Shown here one piece after another: positions 54,554-64,000 of a stretch of DNA of 64,000 nucleotides; the first letter of the stretch is position 1; each line of letters opens with the position of its first letter. Source of the DNA: an uncultured Flavobacteriaceae bacterium (GTDB lineage Bacteria > Bacteroidota > Bacteroidia > Flavobacteriales > Flavobacteriaceae); NCBI GenBank assembly GCA_947493175.1, contig CANLQD010000002.1:496001-560000 (forward strand). Reading direction: 5' to 3'. A program made the translations under genes and the position numbers. The notes under the pieces are model-generated. The model ran no database searches. It was not told where the DNA came from and was given only the letters and a program-made list of their open reading frames with translations.

Positions 54554-55780
54554 TTACTCCGTGAGCAGCGCTTGCACGAATGAATCGAATTCGTTCTGAA
54601 ATTCTAAATATTTTTCACCTGTAGCCGGACCGTTAAACCCGGTATGAATCTTACGGACCTCTCCTTTTTTATCCACAAAAATTGTGGTGGGATACGAGAG
54701 TACGTGATTGAGCATTGGTAGTTTCTCTTGAGCCTTTTGCTTGTCCGAGGTGCCGAATTGTGCCAGTACAATAGGATAGTTTACGCCGATACGATCTCGT
54801 AACCGCTGAATACTTTTGAAGGCAGCCTCTTCGGTTTTGGCGTATTCAAATGCCAAAGCGATTACCTCCAAATCGTCTGATGGCTTGTTCTTCAAATAAT
54901 CGATATAGAACTTGGTCTCATCAAGGCAGTTAGGACACCAGGTGCCCATGATCTGGACGAGCACTACTTTGTCTTTGAATCTTGCATCGCCTAAGGAAAG
55001 TTGGTTACCGGTCGCATCGGGGAATCGAAAGTCCAATCGGTCATATCCCTCTTTTAAAAAGGTCAAGGAATCCGCACTGGGCAGTTCAAAGTTCCCATTT
55101 CGTTTTCCAATAAAAGGTTCTTTAAAATGGTTTCCGGAGTAGAAAGTTCCGTTCAATGTGCTATCGGTTACTTTGGCAGCAAACAAAAACGCATGCGCAC
55201 CATCAAAAGCTGATAGTTTAATTGAATCCCCATCGGCAACCCCTTCCAAATATCGGTAGTCTCCCGTAGTGGTTCGAAAAGTCCCTGTAATCAAATCTCC
55301 CTTTTGTGAAAAAATCCCCTTTCCCATATATTGATCCTCGGTGTCGGGACTGAACTCGGTTTCCCAAATCCCCGAAATATTGGTTTTGGAAGGAGCGGCC
55401 AAATCAAAGCGTGTAGCCTCGCCAAAAAAAGCGGTAAACGGAACAACCCTATCTAAACTTTCCTTGACAAATACGCCTTCTATACGTTCTTCACTAAAGG
55501 TTCCGGCCAAATATCCCTCAAAAACAGGAGTCCGAATAATAATGGAATCGTTTCTTATGGTTACTTCATCGACCGTGATTACCTCCTGGGCATTATAAAC
55601 CTCCATATGATAGCTGCTATCCTTGGCGGTTTTCATTAATTTAAAATTAAAAGGCAGTAGTTGTCCGTCCATTACCTGTAACTCTGCGCGCCATATGCCA
55701 AGAGACGGGGTCTTAGTAGTAGGCTGTTGGCATCCCATAAGTAGTAGGGTCAATAGCAGTAGTGTACCCGATTTTTTCAT
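54554..55780 (-). CDS. TlpA-like thioredoxin-fold lipoprotein
   Basis: The 408 residues start with a lipoprotein signal (LLLMGCQQP, cysteine 17). The N-terminal half (about 25-240) is a beta-rich region without a motif I recognise. The C-terminal half is a TlpA/AhpC-TSA thioredoxin domain with the redox motif GTWCPNCLDETKF and the cis-proline segment LSYPTTIFVDKKGEV. It would act as a periplasmic thiol-disulfide oxidoreductase. It converges on leuB with 12 nt between them. Confidence 0.9.
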   Translation of the reverse strand: MKKSGTLLLLTLLLMGCQQPTTKTPSLGIWRAELQVMDGQLLPFNFKLMKTAKDSSYHMEVYNAQEVITVDEVTIRNDSIIIRTPVFEGYLAGTFSEERIEGVFVKESLDRVVPFTAFFGEATRFDLAAPSKTNISGIWETEFSPDTEDQYMGKGIFSQKGDLITGTFRTTTGDYRYLEGVADGDSIKLSAFDGAHAFLFAAKVTDSTLNGTFYSGNHFKEPFIGKRNGNFELPSADSLTFLKEGYDRLDFRFPDATGNQLSLGDARFKDKVVLVQIMGTWCPNCLDETKFYIDYLKNKPSDDLEVIALAFEYAKTEEAAFKSIQRLRDRIGVNYPIVLAQFGTSDKQKAQEKLPMLNHVLSYPTTIFVDKKGEVRKIHTGFNGPATGEKYLEFQNEFDSFVQALLTE

Positions 55781-55890
55781 AAGAAAACATTTTGGTTCTA
55801 TACGAACTGGTCCTGAGTTTTTCTATAGCCATCGAAATAACAACTAAAAACTTACAATAAAAAATTAAAAACAAATCCGATGTTCGGCAG

Positions 55891-55921
55891 TTGAATGTCT
55901 AAAGGCATTGTTTTATCTTTA
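55891..55921 (+). promoter_or_regulatory. Promoter of pheT
   Basis: TTG at 55891-55893 and TATCTTTA at 55914-55921 are 20 nt apart, the best-spaced vegetative promoter in the window. Transcription near 55928 leaves a leader of about 13 nt to the ATG at 55941. Confidence 0.6.
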
Positions 55922-55940
55922 CCGCCTTTAAAACCGACCG

Positions 55941-58367
55941 ATGAATATTTCCTACAACTGGCTCAAACAGTTTCTAGAATTAGATTGGGATTCCCAGAAA
56001 ACTGGAGAACTACTGACCGACCTTGGTTTAGAAGTCGAAGGCATTACCCCTTTTGAATCGATCAAAGGTGGTTTACAAGGCGTGGTAGTCGGTGAGGTGC
56101 TGAGCTGTGAGGAACATCCAAATGCAGATAGGCTAAAACTCACTACGGTTGATATCGGTGCGGAGACTCCTCTTCAAATTGTTTGTGGAGCTCCAAACGT
56201 GGCCAAGGGACAAAAAGTGCCAGTGGCGACCATAGGCACTACGCTCTACACGAAAGAAGGAGAAGCCTGGAAAATCAAGAAAGGTAAGATCCGTGGAGAA
56301 GAAAGTCATGGTATGATCTGTGCGGAGGACGAGCTTGGCATAGGAGATGGCCATGATGGTATCTTGGTATTAAACGAGTCCCTAAAAGTAGGCACTCCCT
56401 GTGCCGAACTATTCGAGGTAGAAAACGATGAGGTTTTCGAAATAGGACTTACGCCCAACCGGGCCGATGCCATGAGCCATTTTGGTGTAGCACGCGATTT
56501 AAGAGCAGGTTTAAAGCAACGCGAAATCAACAAGGAACTCATAACGCCCTCGGTAAGTAAGTTCAATATAGACGATAGGTCGTTACGAATAGAAGTCGTT
56601 GTAGAGGATGCGTCCCTAGCCCCAAGATACTGTGGTGTTACGCTCAAACATTTGATTGTTCAACCCTCCCCGGACTGGTTAAAAAACCGATTAAGAGCTA
56701 TTGGGATCAACCCCAAAAACAATGTAGTCGACGCTACGAATTATGTGCTACACGAACTGGGGCAGCCGCTTCATGCCTTCGATGCCGATCGAATTTTCGG
56801 CAATAAAATTATCGTCAAAAGAGTAGCTGCAAATACCAAGTTCATGACGTTGGATGGAGAGGAACGACAACTGCACGAAGACGATTTAATGATTTGTGAC
56901 GCCGAAAAACCAATGTGTATTGCGGGTGTTTTCGGAGGTATAAATACAGGAGTTACCGAAGATACTACGTCTATATTTTTGGAAAGTGCTTACTTTGACC
57001 CAGTCTCTATTCGAAAAACGGCAAAAAGGCATGGCCTAAATACCGATGCATCTTTTCGTTTTGAAAGAGGAATCGATATTGAAAATGTGGAGTATGCCCT
57101 AAGACGAGCTGCCTTGTTGATCAAGGAAATCGCCGGGGGCTCTATTACATCAGATATCGTTGATCTATATCCCAAACGACAAGACGAACATCAAGTCTTC
57201 CTATCCTTTGAAAAAGTACACAATCTGATCGGACAGGAAATTCCTAAGGATACGATCAAATCTATTCTCGCCTCCTTGGAAATACAGGTAAAGAACGTAA
57301 CCGAAACAGGCTTGGGGCTTTCCATACCTTCGTATCGTGTAGATGTGCAACGAGAAGTTGATGTAATCGAAGAAATACTGCGAGTTTATGGTTACAACAA
57401 TATTGCTTTTAAAGAAAAGCTGAACGCCTCCATAGCCCCTACATCCAATTTGGAGGATCACAAACTTCAGGTGACGATCGGAAGCCAGTTAGCTTCTTAC
57501 GGATTTTTTGAGATCATGACCAACAGTCTTACCAGTCCCACCTATGACACTTACGCTAACAGCAAATCTGCCGACGAGGCAGTGAAGATGCTAAACCCCT
57601 TGAGCTCCGATCTTTCGGTAATGCGACAGTCAATGCTTTTTAATGCGCTGGAAACCATTTCCTATAATACCAACCGTAGAAAACCGGATTTAAAACTGTT
57701 CGAGTTCGGTAAAACATATCACCAGTACGAGGCAAAAAGGCATGAAGCAAAACACCTCGCTCTCATTGTAACAGGTAAGCGTGAAGAGGATAGTTGGACT
57801 GGCGCCACAAAAAAATCAGACTTTTTCTACCTCAGAACGATTGTCGAAAATATCCTAAAAAGGCTTGGAATAGATGCGCCTATTCCCCACCCTATTGAAA
57901 ATACGTTTTTTTCGGAAGGTGTTTTGTTACGCGCCAACAAAAGAGATTTGGCAGAAATGGGTACGGTGAACAAAGAGATTCTAAAAAAGTTCGATATCAA
58001 ACAAGAAGTACTCTTCGCCGATTTCAATTGGGACAATGTGCTACAATTGGTTGGCAAGAATATGACATTCTTTAAGGATATTCCGAAATATCCTGCGGTA
58101 AAACGAGATTTTGCTTTGCTTCTAGACGACACGGTAGCTTTCAAAGACGTTCATCAATTGGCATTGCAGACCGAAAAGAAATTTCTAAAAGAGGTAAACC
58201 TTTTTGATGTATATACCGGCAATAAACTGCCAAAAGGCAAAAAATCCTATGCTGTAAGCTTTACGTTACAGGATGAACGCGGTACACTGACCGATAAACA
58301 AATCGATAAAATAATGGGCAAGCTACAAGCTCGTTATGAAAAAGAATTGAACGCAGAGCTTCGCTAG
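55941..58367 (+). CDS. pheT: Phenylalanine-tRNA ligase beta subunit
   Basis: The 808-residue beta subunit pairs with PheS to charge tRNA-Phe. Domains are in the usual order. First is the tRNA-binding (EMAP) domain near 40-150 (VVVGEVLSCEEHPNADRLKL). Next come the B3/4 editing domain with GQPLHAFDADRI and the B5 domain. A catalytic-like core follows near 470-680, then the C-terminal anticodon-binding FDX-ACB domain (FKDIPKYPAVKRDFALLLDD). pheS is not adjacent, so it must lie elsewhere. Confidence 0.97.
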   Translation: MNISYNWLKQFLELDWDSQKTGELLTDLGLEVEGITPFESIKGGLQGVVVGEVLSCEEHPNADRLKLTTVDIGAETPLQIVCGAPNVAKGQKVPVATIGTTLYTKEGEAWKIKKGKIRGEESHGMICAEDELGIGDGHDGILVLNESLKVGTPCAELFEVENDEVFEIGLTPNRADAMSHFGVARDLRAGLKQREINKELITPSVSKFNIDDRSLRIEVVVEDASLAPRYCGVTLKHLIVQPSPDWLKNRLRAIGINPKNNVVDATNYVLHELGQPLHAFDADRIFGNKIIVKRVAANTKFMTLDGEERQLHEDDLMICDAEKPMCIAGVFGGINTGVTEDTTSIFLESAYFDPVSIRKTAKRHGLNTDASFRFERGIDIENVEYALRRAALLIKEIAGGSITSDIVDLYPKRQDEHQVFLSFEKVHNLIGQEIPKDTIKSILASLEIQVKNVTETGLGLSIPSYRVDVQREVDVIEEILRVYGYNNIAFKEKLNASIAPTSNLEDHKLQVTIGSQLASYGFFEIMTNSLTSPTYDTYANSKSADEAVKMLNPLSSDLSVMRQSMLFNALETISYNTNRRKPDLKLFEFGKTYHQYEAKRHEAKHLALIVTGKREEDSWTGATKKSDFFYLRTIVENILKRLGIDAPIPHPIENTFFSEGVLLRANKRDLAEMGTVNKEILKKFDIKQEVLFADFNWDNVLQLVGKNMTFFKDIPKYPAVKRDFALLLDDTVAFKDVHQLALQTEKKFLKEVNLFDVYTGNKLPKGKKSYAVSFTLQDERGTLTDKQIDKIMGKLQARYEKELNAELR

Positions 58368-58370
58368 TCT

Positions 58371-58910
58371 TTAAATCTTACCTGGTAGTATAACACTGTC
58401 TATTTCATGAATAACACCGTTTCGCTGATTGGCGTCGGCCGTTGTTATTCTTGCGGTATTCCCGTTGCCGTCGGTAAGTACAATATCAATACCCTGCATT
58501 GTTGCGGTTAGCTCTTCCCCCTGAACGGTCGTGAAAGTAGCTTTGCCATTACCCCGGCACATTGCCTTTAATATATGGGAGGCCGAGAAATTCCCTGCAA
58601 CGATGTGATACGTTAACAATGCATGAAGTTCCTTTTTATTCTCCGGTCTCATTAACGCATTGATACGGGCATTTGAAAGTTTATCAAAAGCGTGGTCAGA
58701 AGGAGCAAATACGGTAAACGGACCCTCACTGGCCAATACTTTTTCCAAATCGGCAGCCTTTACGGCCGACAACAAAGTCTTATGATTAACCGAATTCTCG
58801 GTATTGGTAATGATAGATTCCTTGGGATCCATTCCGTTCTTTTCCTGTGAATGGATAGTTGTAAAAAAAACAAAACAACATAGAGATGCCAATAGTGACG
58901 TGCGCTTCAT
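58371..58910 (-). CDS. Secreted fasciclin (FAS1) domain protein
   Basis: The start at 58910 (MKRTSLLASLCCFVFFTTIH) gives 179 residues with a signal peptide; an upstream in-frame ATG at 58943 lacks that pattern. A single FAS1 domain is clear: the H1-like GPFTVFAPSDHAFDKL and the H2-like NGVIHEIDSVILPG at the end. FAS1 domains mediate adhesion or bind small molecules. A convergent arrangement with pheT leaves 3 nt between the stops. Confidence 0.9.
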   Translation of the reverse strand: MKRTSLLASLCCFVFFTTIHSQEKNGMDPKESIITNTENSVNHKTLLSAVKAADLEKVLASEGPFTVFAPSDHAFDKLSNARINALMRPENKKELHALLTYHIVAGNFSASHILKAMCRGNGKATFTTVQGEELTATMQGIDIVLTDGNGNTARITTADANQRNGVIHEIDSVILPGKI

Positions 58911-59085
58911 AGGTCTACTAGATTTGGGACATTCACCGAACAATCTATCGATGAACTACATAATTCATCGACAATATACGATCATCTTGGAATATTTAGT
59001 GTTAAAGGTGATTTTAGTTGCTGTAATTTAACACCATGTTAACATATCGGGTTTCTGACAAATTTCCAAAGACTAAAGAATTTGT

Positions 59086-59093
59086 TAACTTTG
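59086..59093 (+). promoter_or_regulatory. -7 box of the 59113 gene
   Basis: TAACTTTG is a perfect TAnnTTTG box; transcription near 59100 would leave a leader of about 12 nt. No TTG lies at the usual distance. Confidence 0.4.
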
Positions 59094-59112
59094 AGATGCT
59101 AAAGAAAAAGAA

Positions 59113-59832
59113 ATGCTATTGAAAAACACCAATATCGAGGAAAAACTCGATCATCTAAGGACCAAAAGCAACGATTCGGACGAAACACTGGCCACCGTAT
59201 ATCGTATTCTTCAAAAAGATACTGAAAACGAAGACCGAATTCAACAAACCATTTCTGGAGGTAATGCCCAAGTTGGGAATGCCTTTGATTTTGACTTGTT
59301 GGACACCAACAAAATTTATCACATCGATCAAATAAAACGTATTTGTATCGATTACAGGCTTCGATTTTTGGCTTCCAAATATTTTAAAGGAGAGATTCCA
59401 CCAGAAGCAATTTCAAAAATTAAGGAATTGGAAAAAACCCATAATATAGACCTGAAGGGTTTTAAGATCGTTGCTCCGTCCAAGCTCTTTAAATTAGAGG
59501 ACAAAGACGACCCCTTACTATTTGTGCCTATCGGGAATAATTATTTTTATCTTGTTCATAAATGGGGCAATGATTTACACCCACTTCGCAAGTTGTTCGC
59601 ATGGCCTTTCAAGGGTATTGTAAACCTAACCTTGTTAGTTCTGCTGATCAGTTATTTCTGTACTGCCTTGATACCTTCAGGGTTGTTTTCAAAAACGGCT
59701 TCTACCAGCGAGTTTTGGATTATTTACTTCTTTATGTTTAAGAGTATTGCTTCCGTAGTGATTTTTTACGGGTTTGCACTTGGTAAAAACTTCAATACTG
59801 CTATTTGGAACAGCAAATATTTTAATGTATAA
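59113..59832 (+). CDS. Membrane protein of unknown function
   Basis: The 239 residues have a cytoplasmic N-terminal part of about 165 residues with helices (NIEEKLDHLRTKSNDSDETL) and a small alpha/beta segment (IDLKGFKIVAPSKLFKLE). Two spans follow at about 173-193 (GIVNLTLLVLLISYFCTALI) and 202-222 (FWIIYFFMFKSIASVVIFYG). I do not recognise the family. It is a single-gene unit with its own promoter box and a strong bidirectional terminator. Confidence 0.7.
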   Translation: MLLKNTNIEEKLDHLRTKSNDSDETLATVYRILQKDTENEDRIQQTISGGNAQVGNAFDFDLLDTNKIYHIDQIKRICIDYRLRFLASKYFKGEIPPEAISKIKELEKTHNIDLKGFKIVAPSKLFKLEDKDDPLLFVPIGNNYFYLVHKWGNDLHPLRKLFAWPFKGIVNLTLLVLLISYFCTALIPSGLFSKTASTSEFWIIYFFMFKSIASVVIFYGFALGKNFNTAIWNSKYFNV

Positions 59833-59847
59833 ATCTTATTTTTAATG

Positions 59848-59886
59848 AAAAAGGGACTAACAAGAAGTGTTGTTAGTCCCTTTTTA
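59848..59886. terminator. Bidirectional terminator
   Basis: AAAAAGGGACTAACA and TGTTAGTCCCTTTTT pair over at least 13 bp around AGAAGTGT. It serves the gene at 59113 and can stop the convergent gene at 59972. Confidence 0.9.
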
Positions 59887-59971
59887 TTTTTATACATAGC
59901 ATTACAATCAACACTCGTTTTGTACACTTATCATAAGCTACCAGAGATCAAAATACTTTTTCCAAATTAGT

Positions 59972-61102
59972 TTACTGTACGACTATTGCGTAGGGAACTC
60001 CTTCTAGGTCCAGGTTATCAATAACTGCCGGTTTGGCCCCTGTCCGAACACGGAGCAGACCACCTTTTTCGACACCTATCTTTTTATATCCGATAAGCAA
60101 ATAACCATTTTTATCGTCAAAATCGACCATCGTGGTTGTTTCAATTTCGTATTCAAAGTTTCGTTCTTGTTCTGTTAGAAACTGCTCGTAATCATAGAGT
60201 ACGATAAGGTTATCGGTAAAATCATAGATTGCAGGCAATAAAGGATAATCGGCTCTATCCTCTGGATCCATTATGTAATACATCTTCCCTGTAAGATCGA
60301 AACTATGGAATTCCGAATCTCTAAAACGCGTCTGCAAATCCTCTTGATAGCTCACGTATGTCACCGACAGTGTTTGACTGTCCATTAGGCCATGCAATTC
60401 ATCAAAGGCGATTATCAAATTACCGTCGTCTTTTTTAATCAATCGTTTCGCGTCGAACCCTAGTTTCATTTCAATAATCAATGCATTTGCAACGGAGTCC
60501 ATTACAGACAGGAAGTTCTCATTGCTAACTGCTTCATCTAACGTAAGGATAAACAACCGGTTATTGGTAAAAACCAACTCCTGCGGCTTTTTGTCTATGC
60601 TAATGTCTTCAAAGCTCAATGCATCGCTTCCTAAATCAACAATACGAATAAAATAATCGGTATTGGTAGCATTGACCGCCACACCATAGGCCACATATAT
60701 CTTGTTTTCGGAATGTGCAATGGCATATGCAGTAAGGCCACAATCTCCCAGATCTTCAAAAAGTAGCTGCTCTTTCTGGCTGTCCGTTTCAAAGTTGTAC
60801 TTTGAAAACATGCCTGAACAGTCTCCCTTTTTGTCGTAAAAAGAAATGGCATTCCCATCCCGATAAGATAAATCGGGACGTCCCATCGTTTCAAAACCAG
60901 CTTCCGCAGGGTTTAAGGTAATGAGGTCGGCATTGGCGTTCAATAATTGACCGCTCAGGGAACCGCCAGAATTAAGTAATAGGGTATAATCGGCGTCTGC
61001 TCCGGGATTCGGAACACCTTCACCACCTTCTTCGTCAGATTTGCTACATGAAAAAATAATAAGACATGCCGTAAGCAGGCCAAAAAGCTTGTAGGTTCGC
61101 AT
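59972..61102 (-). CDS. Lipoprotein of unknown function, predicted beta-propeller
   Basis: The 376 residues start with a lipoprotein signal (LIIFSCSKSDEEGGEG, cysteine at about 19). An acidic/glycine spacer typical of Bacteroidota surface lipoproteins (SKSDEEGGEG) follows and could act as an export signal. The rest is made of repeated strand units such as KIYVAYGVAVNATNTDYFIR, NRLFILTLDEAVS and NLIIAFDELHGLMDSQ, which suggest a propeller. No motif points to an enzyme. The YbiT-type gene lies 27 nt upstream on the same strand. Confidence 0.75.
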   Translation of the reverse strand: MRTYKLFGLLTACLIIFSCSKSDEEGGEGVPNPGADADYTLLLNSGGSLSGQLLNANADLITLNPAEAGFETMGRPDLSYRDGNAISFYDKKGDCSGMFSKYNFETDSQKEQLLFEDLGDCGLTAYAIAHSENKIYVAYGVAVNATNTDYFIRIVDLGSDALSFEDISIDKKPQELVFTNNRLFILTLDEAVSNENFLSVMDSVANALIIEMKLGFDAKRLIKKDDGNLIIAFDELHGLMDSQTLSVTYVSYQEDLQTRFRDSEFHSFDLTGKMYYIMDPEDRADYPLLPAIYDFTDNLIVLYDYEQFLTEQERNFEYEIETTTMVDFDDKNGYLLIGYKKIGVEKGGLLRVRTGAKPAVIDNLDLEGVPYAIVVQ

Positions 61103-61129
61103 GATGTAAGAATTTGGGTTTCCTTAAAA

Positions 61130-62764
<1,635 letters not shown>

Positions 62765-62937
62765 TTAGTTTAAAATTTCGTGCAAAAATACGCAAAATTA
62801 CTTCCTGTGGCTAATAATCCGATATTCTAGTACGTAGGACGAAAACTAGCTACTAATCCCCTAATTTTTAACGCGCTATTAACAGCGAAGGGCATGGGGC
62901 TTCCTTAATTTTAACCTCTCGAAAGAGTTTTTCTTTT

Positions 62938-64000
62938 ATGATGACTAAACTATTTTATCCATTACTCTTTTTATTAGTGGGGTGTGGGGAGGTAATGAAT
63001 CATTCCACAAAAGTCTTTTTTGCCGGTGAAATTGTAAACCCCACCAGCAAACATGTGGTTTTATTCAAAGGAGACCAAGTGGTAGATTCTGCCGCTCTGG
63101 ACAAACAGAATAGGTTTGCTTTTTCTTTTGACTCCCTACCACAAGGCCTGTATCATTTTAACCACTCTCCAGAGCTTCAATATGTCTATTTGAAAGCTGG
63201 TGATAGCGTTATGGTACGTTTAAATACCATAGACTTTGATGAGTCTCTTGCGTTTTCAGGACGAGGTAGCCAAATGAACAGTTTCATGTTGGAGTTGTTT
63301 CTTGCGCGAGAAGATGAACTTCCCGTGGTTAATTCTTATTACCGATTAGAAGCGCATGAATTTCTTGAAAAAGTAGATTCTCTAAAAAGAGAAAAATTAA
63401 TGTTGCTAGAAGATTTGATAGATGAGGGTGACATCACGGAGGATGAGAAAAGCATTGCAACCGCTAGTATTGAATACGCTTACAATACATATAAAGAAAA
63501 ATATCCTTTTCGTCACAAAAGACTGGCCCATTCCGGCGTTTTGGAGGGGTTGCCAAAAGGGTTTTACGACTACAGGGAAAAGTTGGATTTTGGTAATGAA
63601 GACCTAACGTATCTAAGACCCTACTATAATTTTATGCAACATCATATTCAGAACAGGGCTTATATGGATTGTGCAGAAAATTGCAAGGTCAAAGAAGAAG
63701 TAGTTCGGAGCCAGCTTCATTTCAATCAGCATAAAATGCGGCTTATAGACAGCTTGGTGACGGCTAAGGAACTCAAAGACAACCTATATCGCTATGTAGC
63801 GTTCGACTATCTTTTAAAGGTGCACGATAGTGAAGAGAATAATAGGATATTTATTAATGAGTTTCACCAACTATCAAAGAACAATAAGCACCTCGAAGAA
63901 ATAGACAACCTTTATAAAAGCATCGAGAACATTCAACCAAATAAAATGGTTCCCGATCTGTATGTATCCGATATCAATGGGGATACGGTTTCGTTACGAG
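62938..64000 (+). CDS. TlpA-like lipoprotein (N-terminal part, cut by window edge)
   Basis: The frame opens at 62938 (MMTKLFYPLLFLLVGCGEV; the second ATG is equally possible) and runs to the window edge, giving 354 residues. The lipobox is LVGC with cysteine 16. Residues 25-110 look like the DUF4369-type beta domain found before thioredoxin domains in Bacteroidota (VVLFKGDQVVDSAALD, VYLKAGDSVMVRLN). The region 110-330 is helical, and the last residues (KMVPDLYVSDINGDTVSLR) are the normal opening of an AhpC/TSA-TlpA domain. The CxxC motif would lie beyond the edge. Confidence 0.82.
   Translation, partial: MMTKLFYPLLFLLVGCGEVMNHSTKVFFAGEIVNPTSKHVVLFKGDQVVDSAALDKQNRFAFSFDSLPQGLYHFNHSPELQYVYLKAGDSVMVRLNTIDFDESLAFSGRGSQMNSFMLELFLAREDELPVVNSYYRLEAHEFLEKVDSLKREKLMLLEDLIDEGDITEDEKSIATASIEYAYNTYKEKYPFRHKRLAHSGVLEGLPKGFYDYREKLDFGNEDLTYLRPYYNFMQHHIQNRAYMDCAENCKVKEEVVRSQLHFNQHKMRLIDSLVTAKELKDNLYRYVAFDYLLKVHDSEENNRIFINEFHQLSKNNKHLEEIDNLYKSIENIQPNKMVPDLYVSDINGDTVSLR

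Overview
The window looks like chromosomal DNA from a marine-type member of the Flavobacteriaceae (Bacteroidota). The evidence is internal. Start codons lack Shine-Dalgarno sequences, and many gene fronts carry the Bacteroidota promoter box TAnnTTTG. Typical flavobacterial families are present: DUF2853, DUF4252, YbaB, the DUF5117-type metalloprotease, a CarboxypepD_reg/Plug protein, TPR histidine kinases and LytTR regulators. Menaquinone genes are spread over a 14 kb block. I see no rRNA, tRNA, CRISPR array, insertion sequence, phage gene or integrase. This is a core-genome segment, so the unusual signals are mostly small or regulatory.

Layout. 1-6.1 kb: an oligopeptidase B fragment, YbaB with a possible membrane microprotein, a YegP-like protein, threonine aldolase and a large secreted zinc protease. 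6.3-16.6 kb: prfB with a programmed +1 frameshift, an ArsC-like protein, a secreted Gly/Lys-rich protein behind a structured leader, fumC, a coiled-coil membrane protein, a GNAT enzyme, an MBL-fold lipoprotein, ettA and a Gfo/Idh/MocA oxidoreductase. 16.6-21.8 kb: an acyl-CoA carboxyltransferase, a barrel-less Plug/TPR protein and an M24 peptidase. 21.8-35.9 kb: the menaquinone block (menE-CPBP protease-menC; SPOR protein-menA-LytTR regulator; cvfB; thioesterase-menF-menD-DUF2853), with a TPR histidine kinase placed inside it. menB is absent. 35.9-40 kb: a TetR gene with a palindromic operator heads an operon of three alpha/beta hydrolases, a transglutaminase-like protein and a VOC protein. 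40-46.7 kb: a YD-like secreted protein, dnaK behind a distinctive palindrome/promoter, a VOC protein, and a divergent DUF1080/Tat-exported oxidoreductase pair. 46.7-64 kb: an NTF2-like secreted protein with a 22-bp perfect palindrome over its promoter, panB-lspA-rluA-DUF4252, an EamA transporter, a large helical-repeat protein, leuA-leuB, a TlpA-like lipoprotein, pheT, a fasciclin protein, a YbiT-type ABC-F protein with one degenerate ATP site, and the start of a second TlpA-like lipoprotein.

How the parts fit. The men genes supply the respiratory quinone. The response regulator sits 30 nt after menA on the same strand with a terminator behind it, so a signalling gene appears to be expressed with a quinone gene. 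leuA/leuB, panB, fumC, ltaE and the carboxyltransferase are central metabolism. prfB, ettA, ybiT, pheT, rluA and dnaK are translation and folding functions. The less explained parts are the TetR-hydrolase operon, three very short possible genes (two of them predicted membrane microproteins), the Plug/TPR protein and the structured stretch at 7.86-8.16 kb. All functional calls come from reading motifs; no database search was run.
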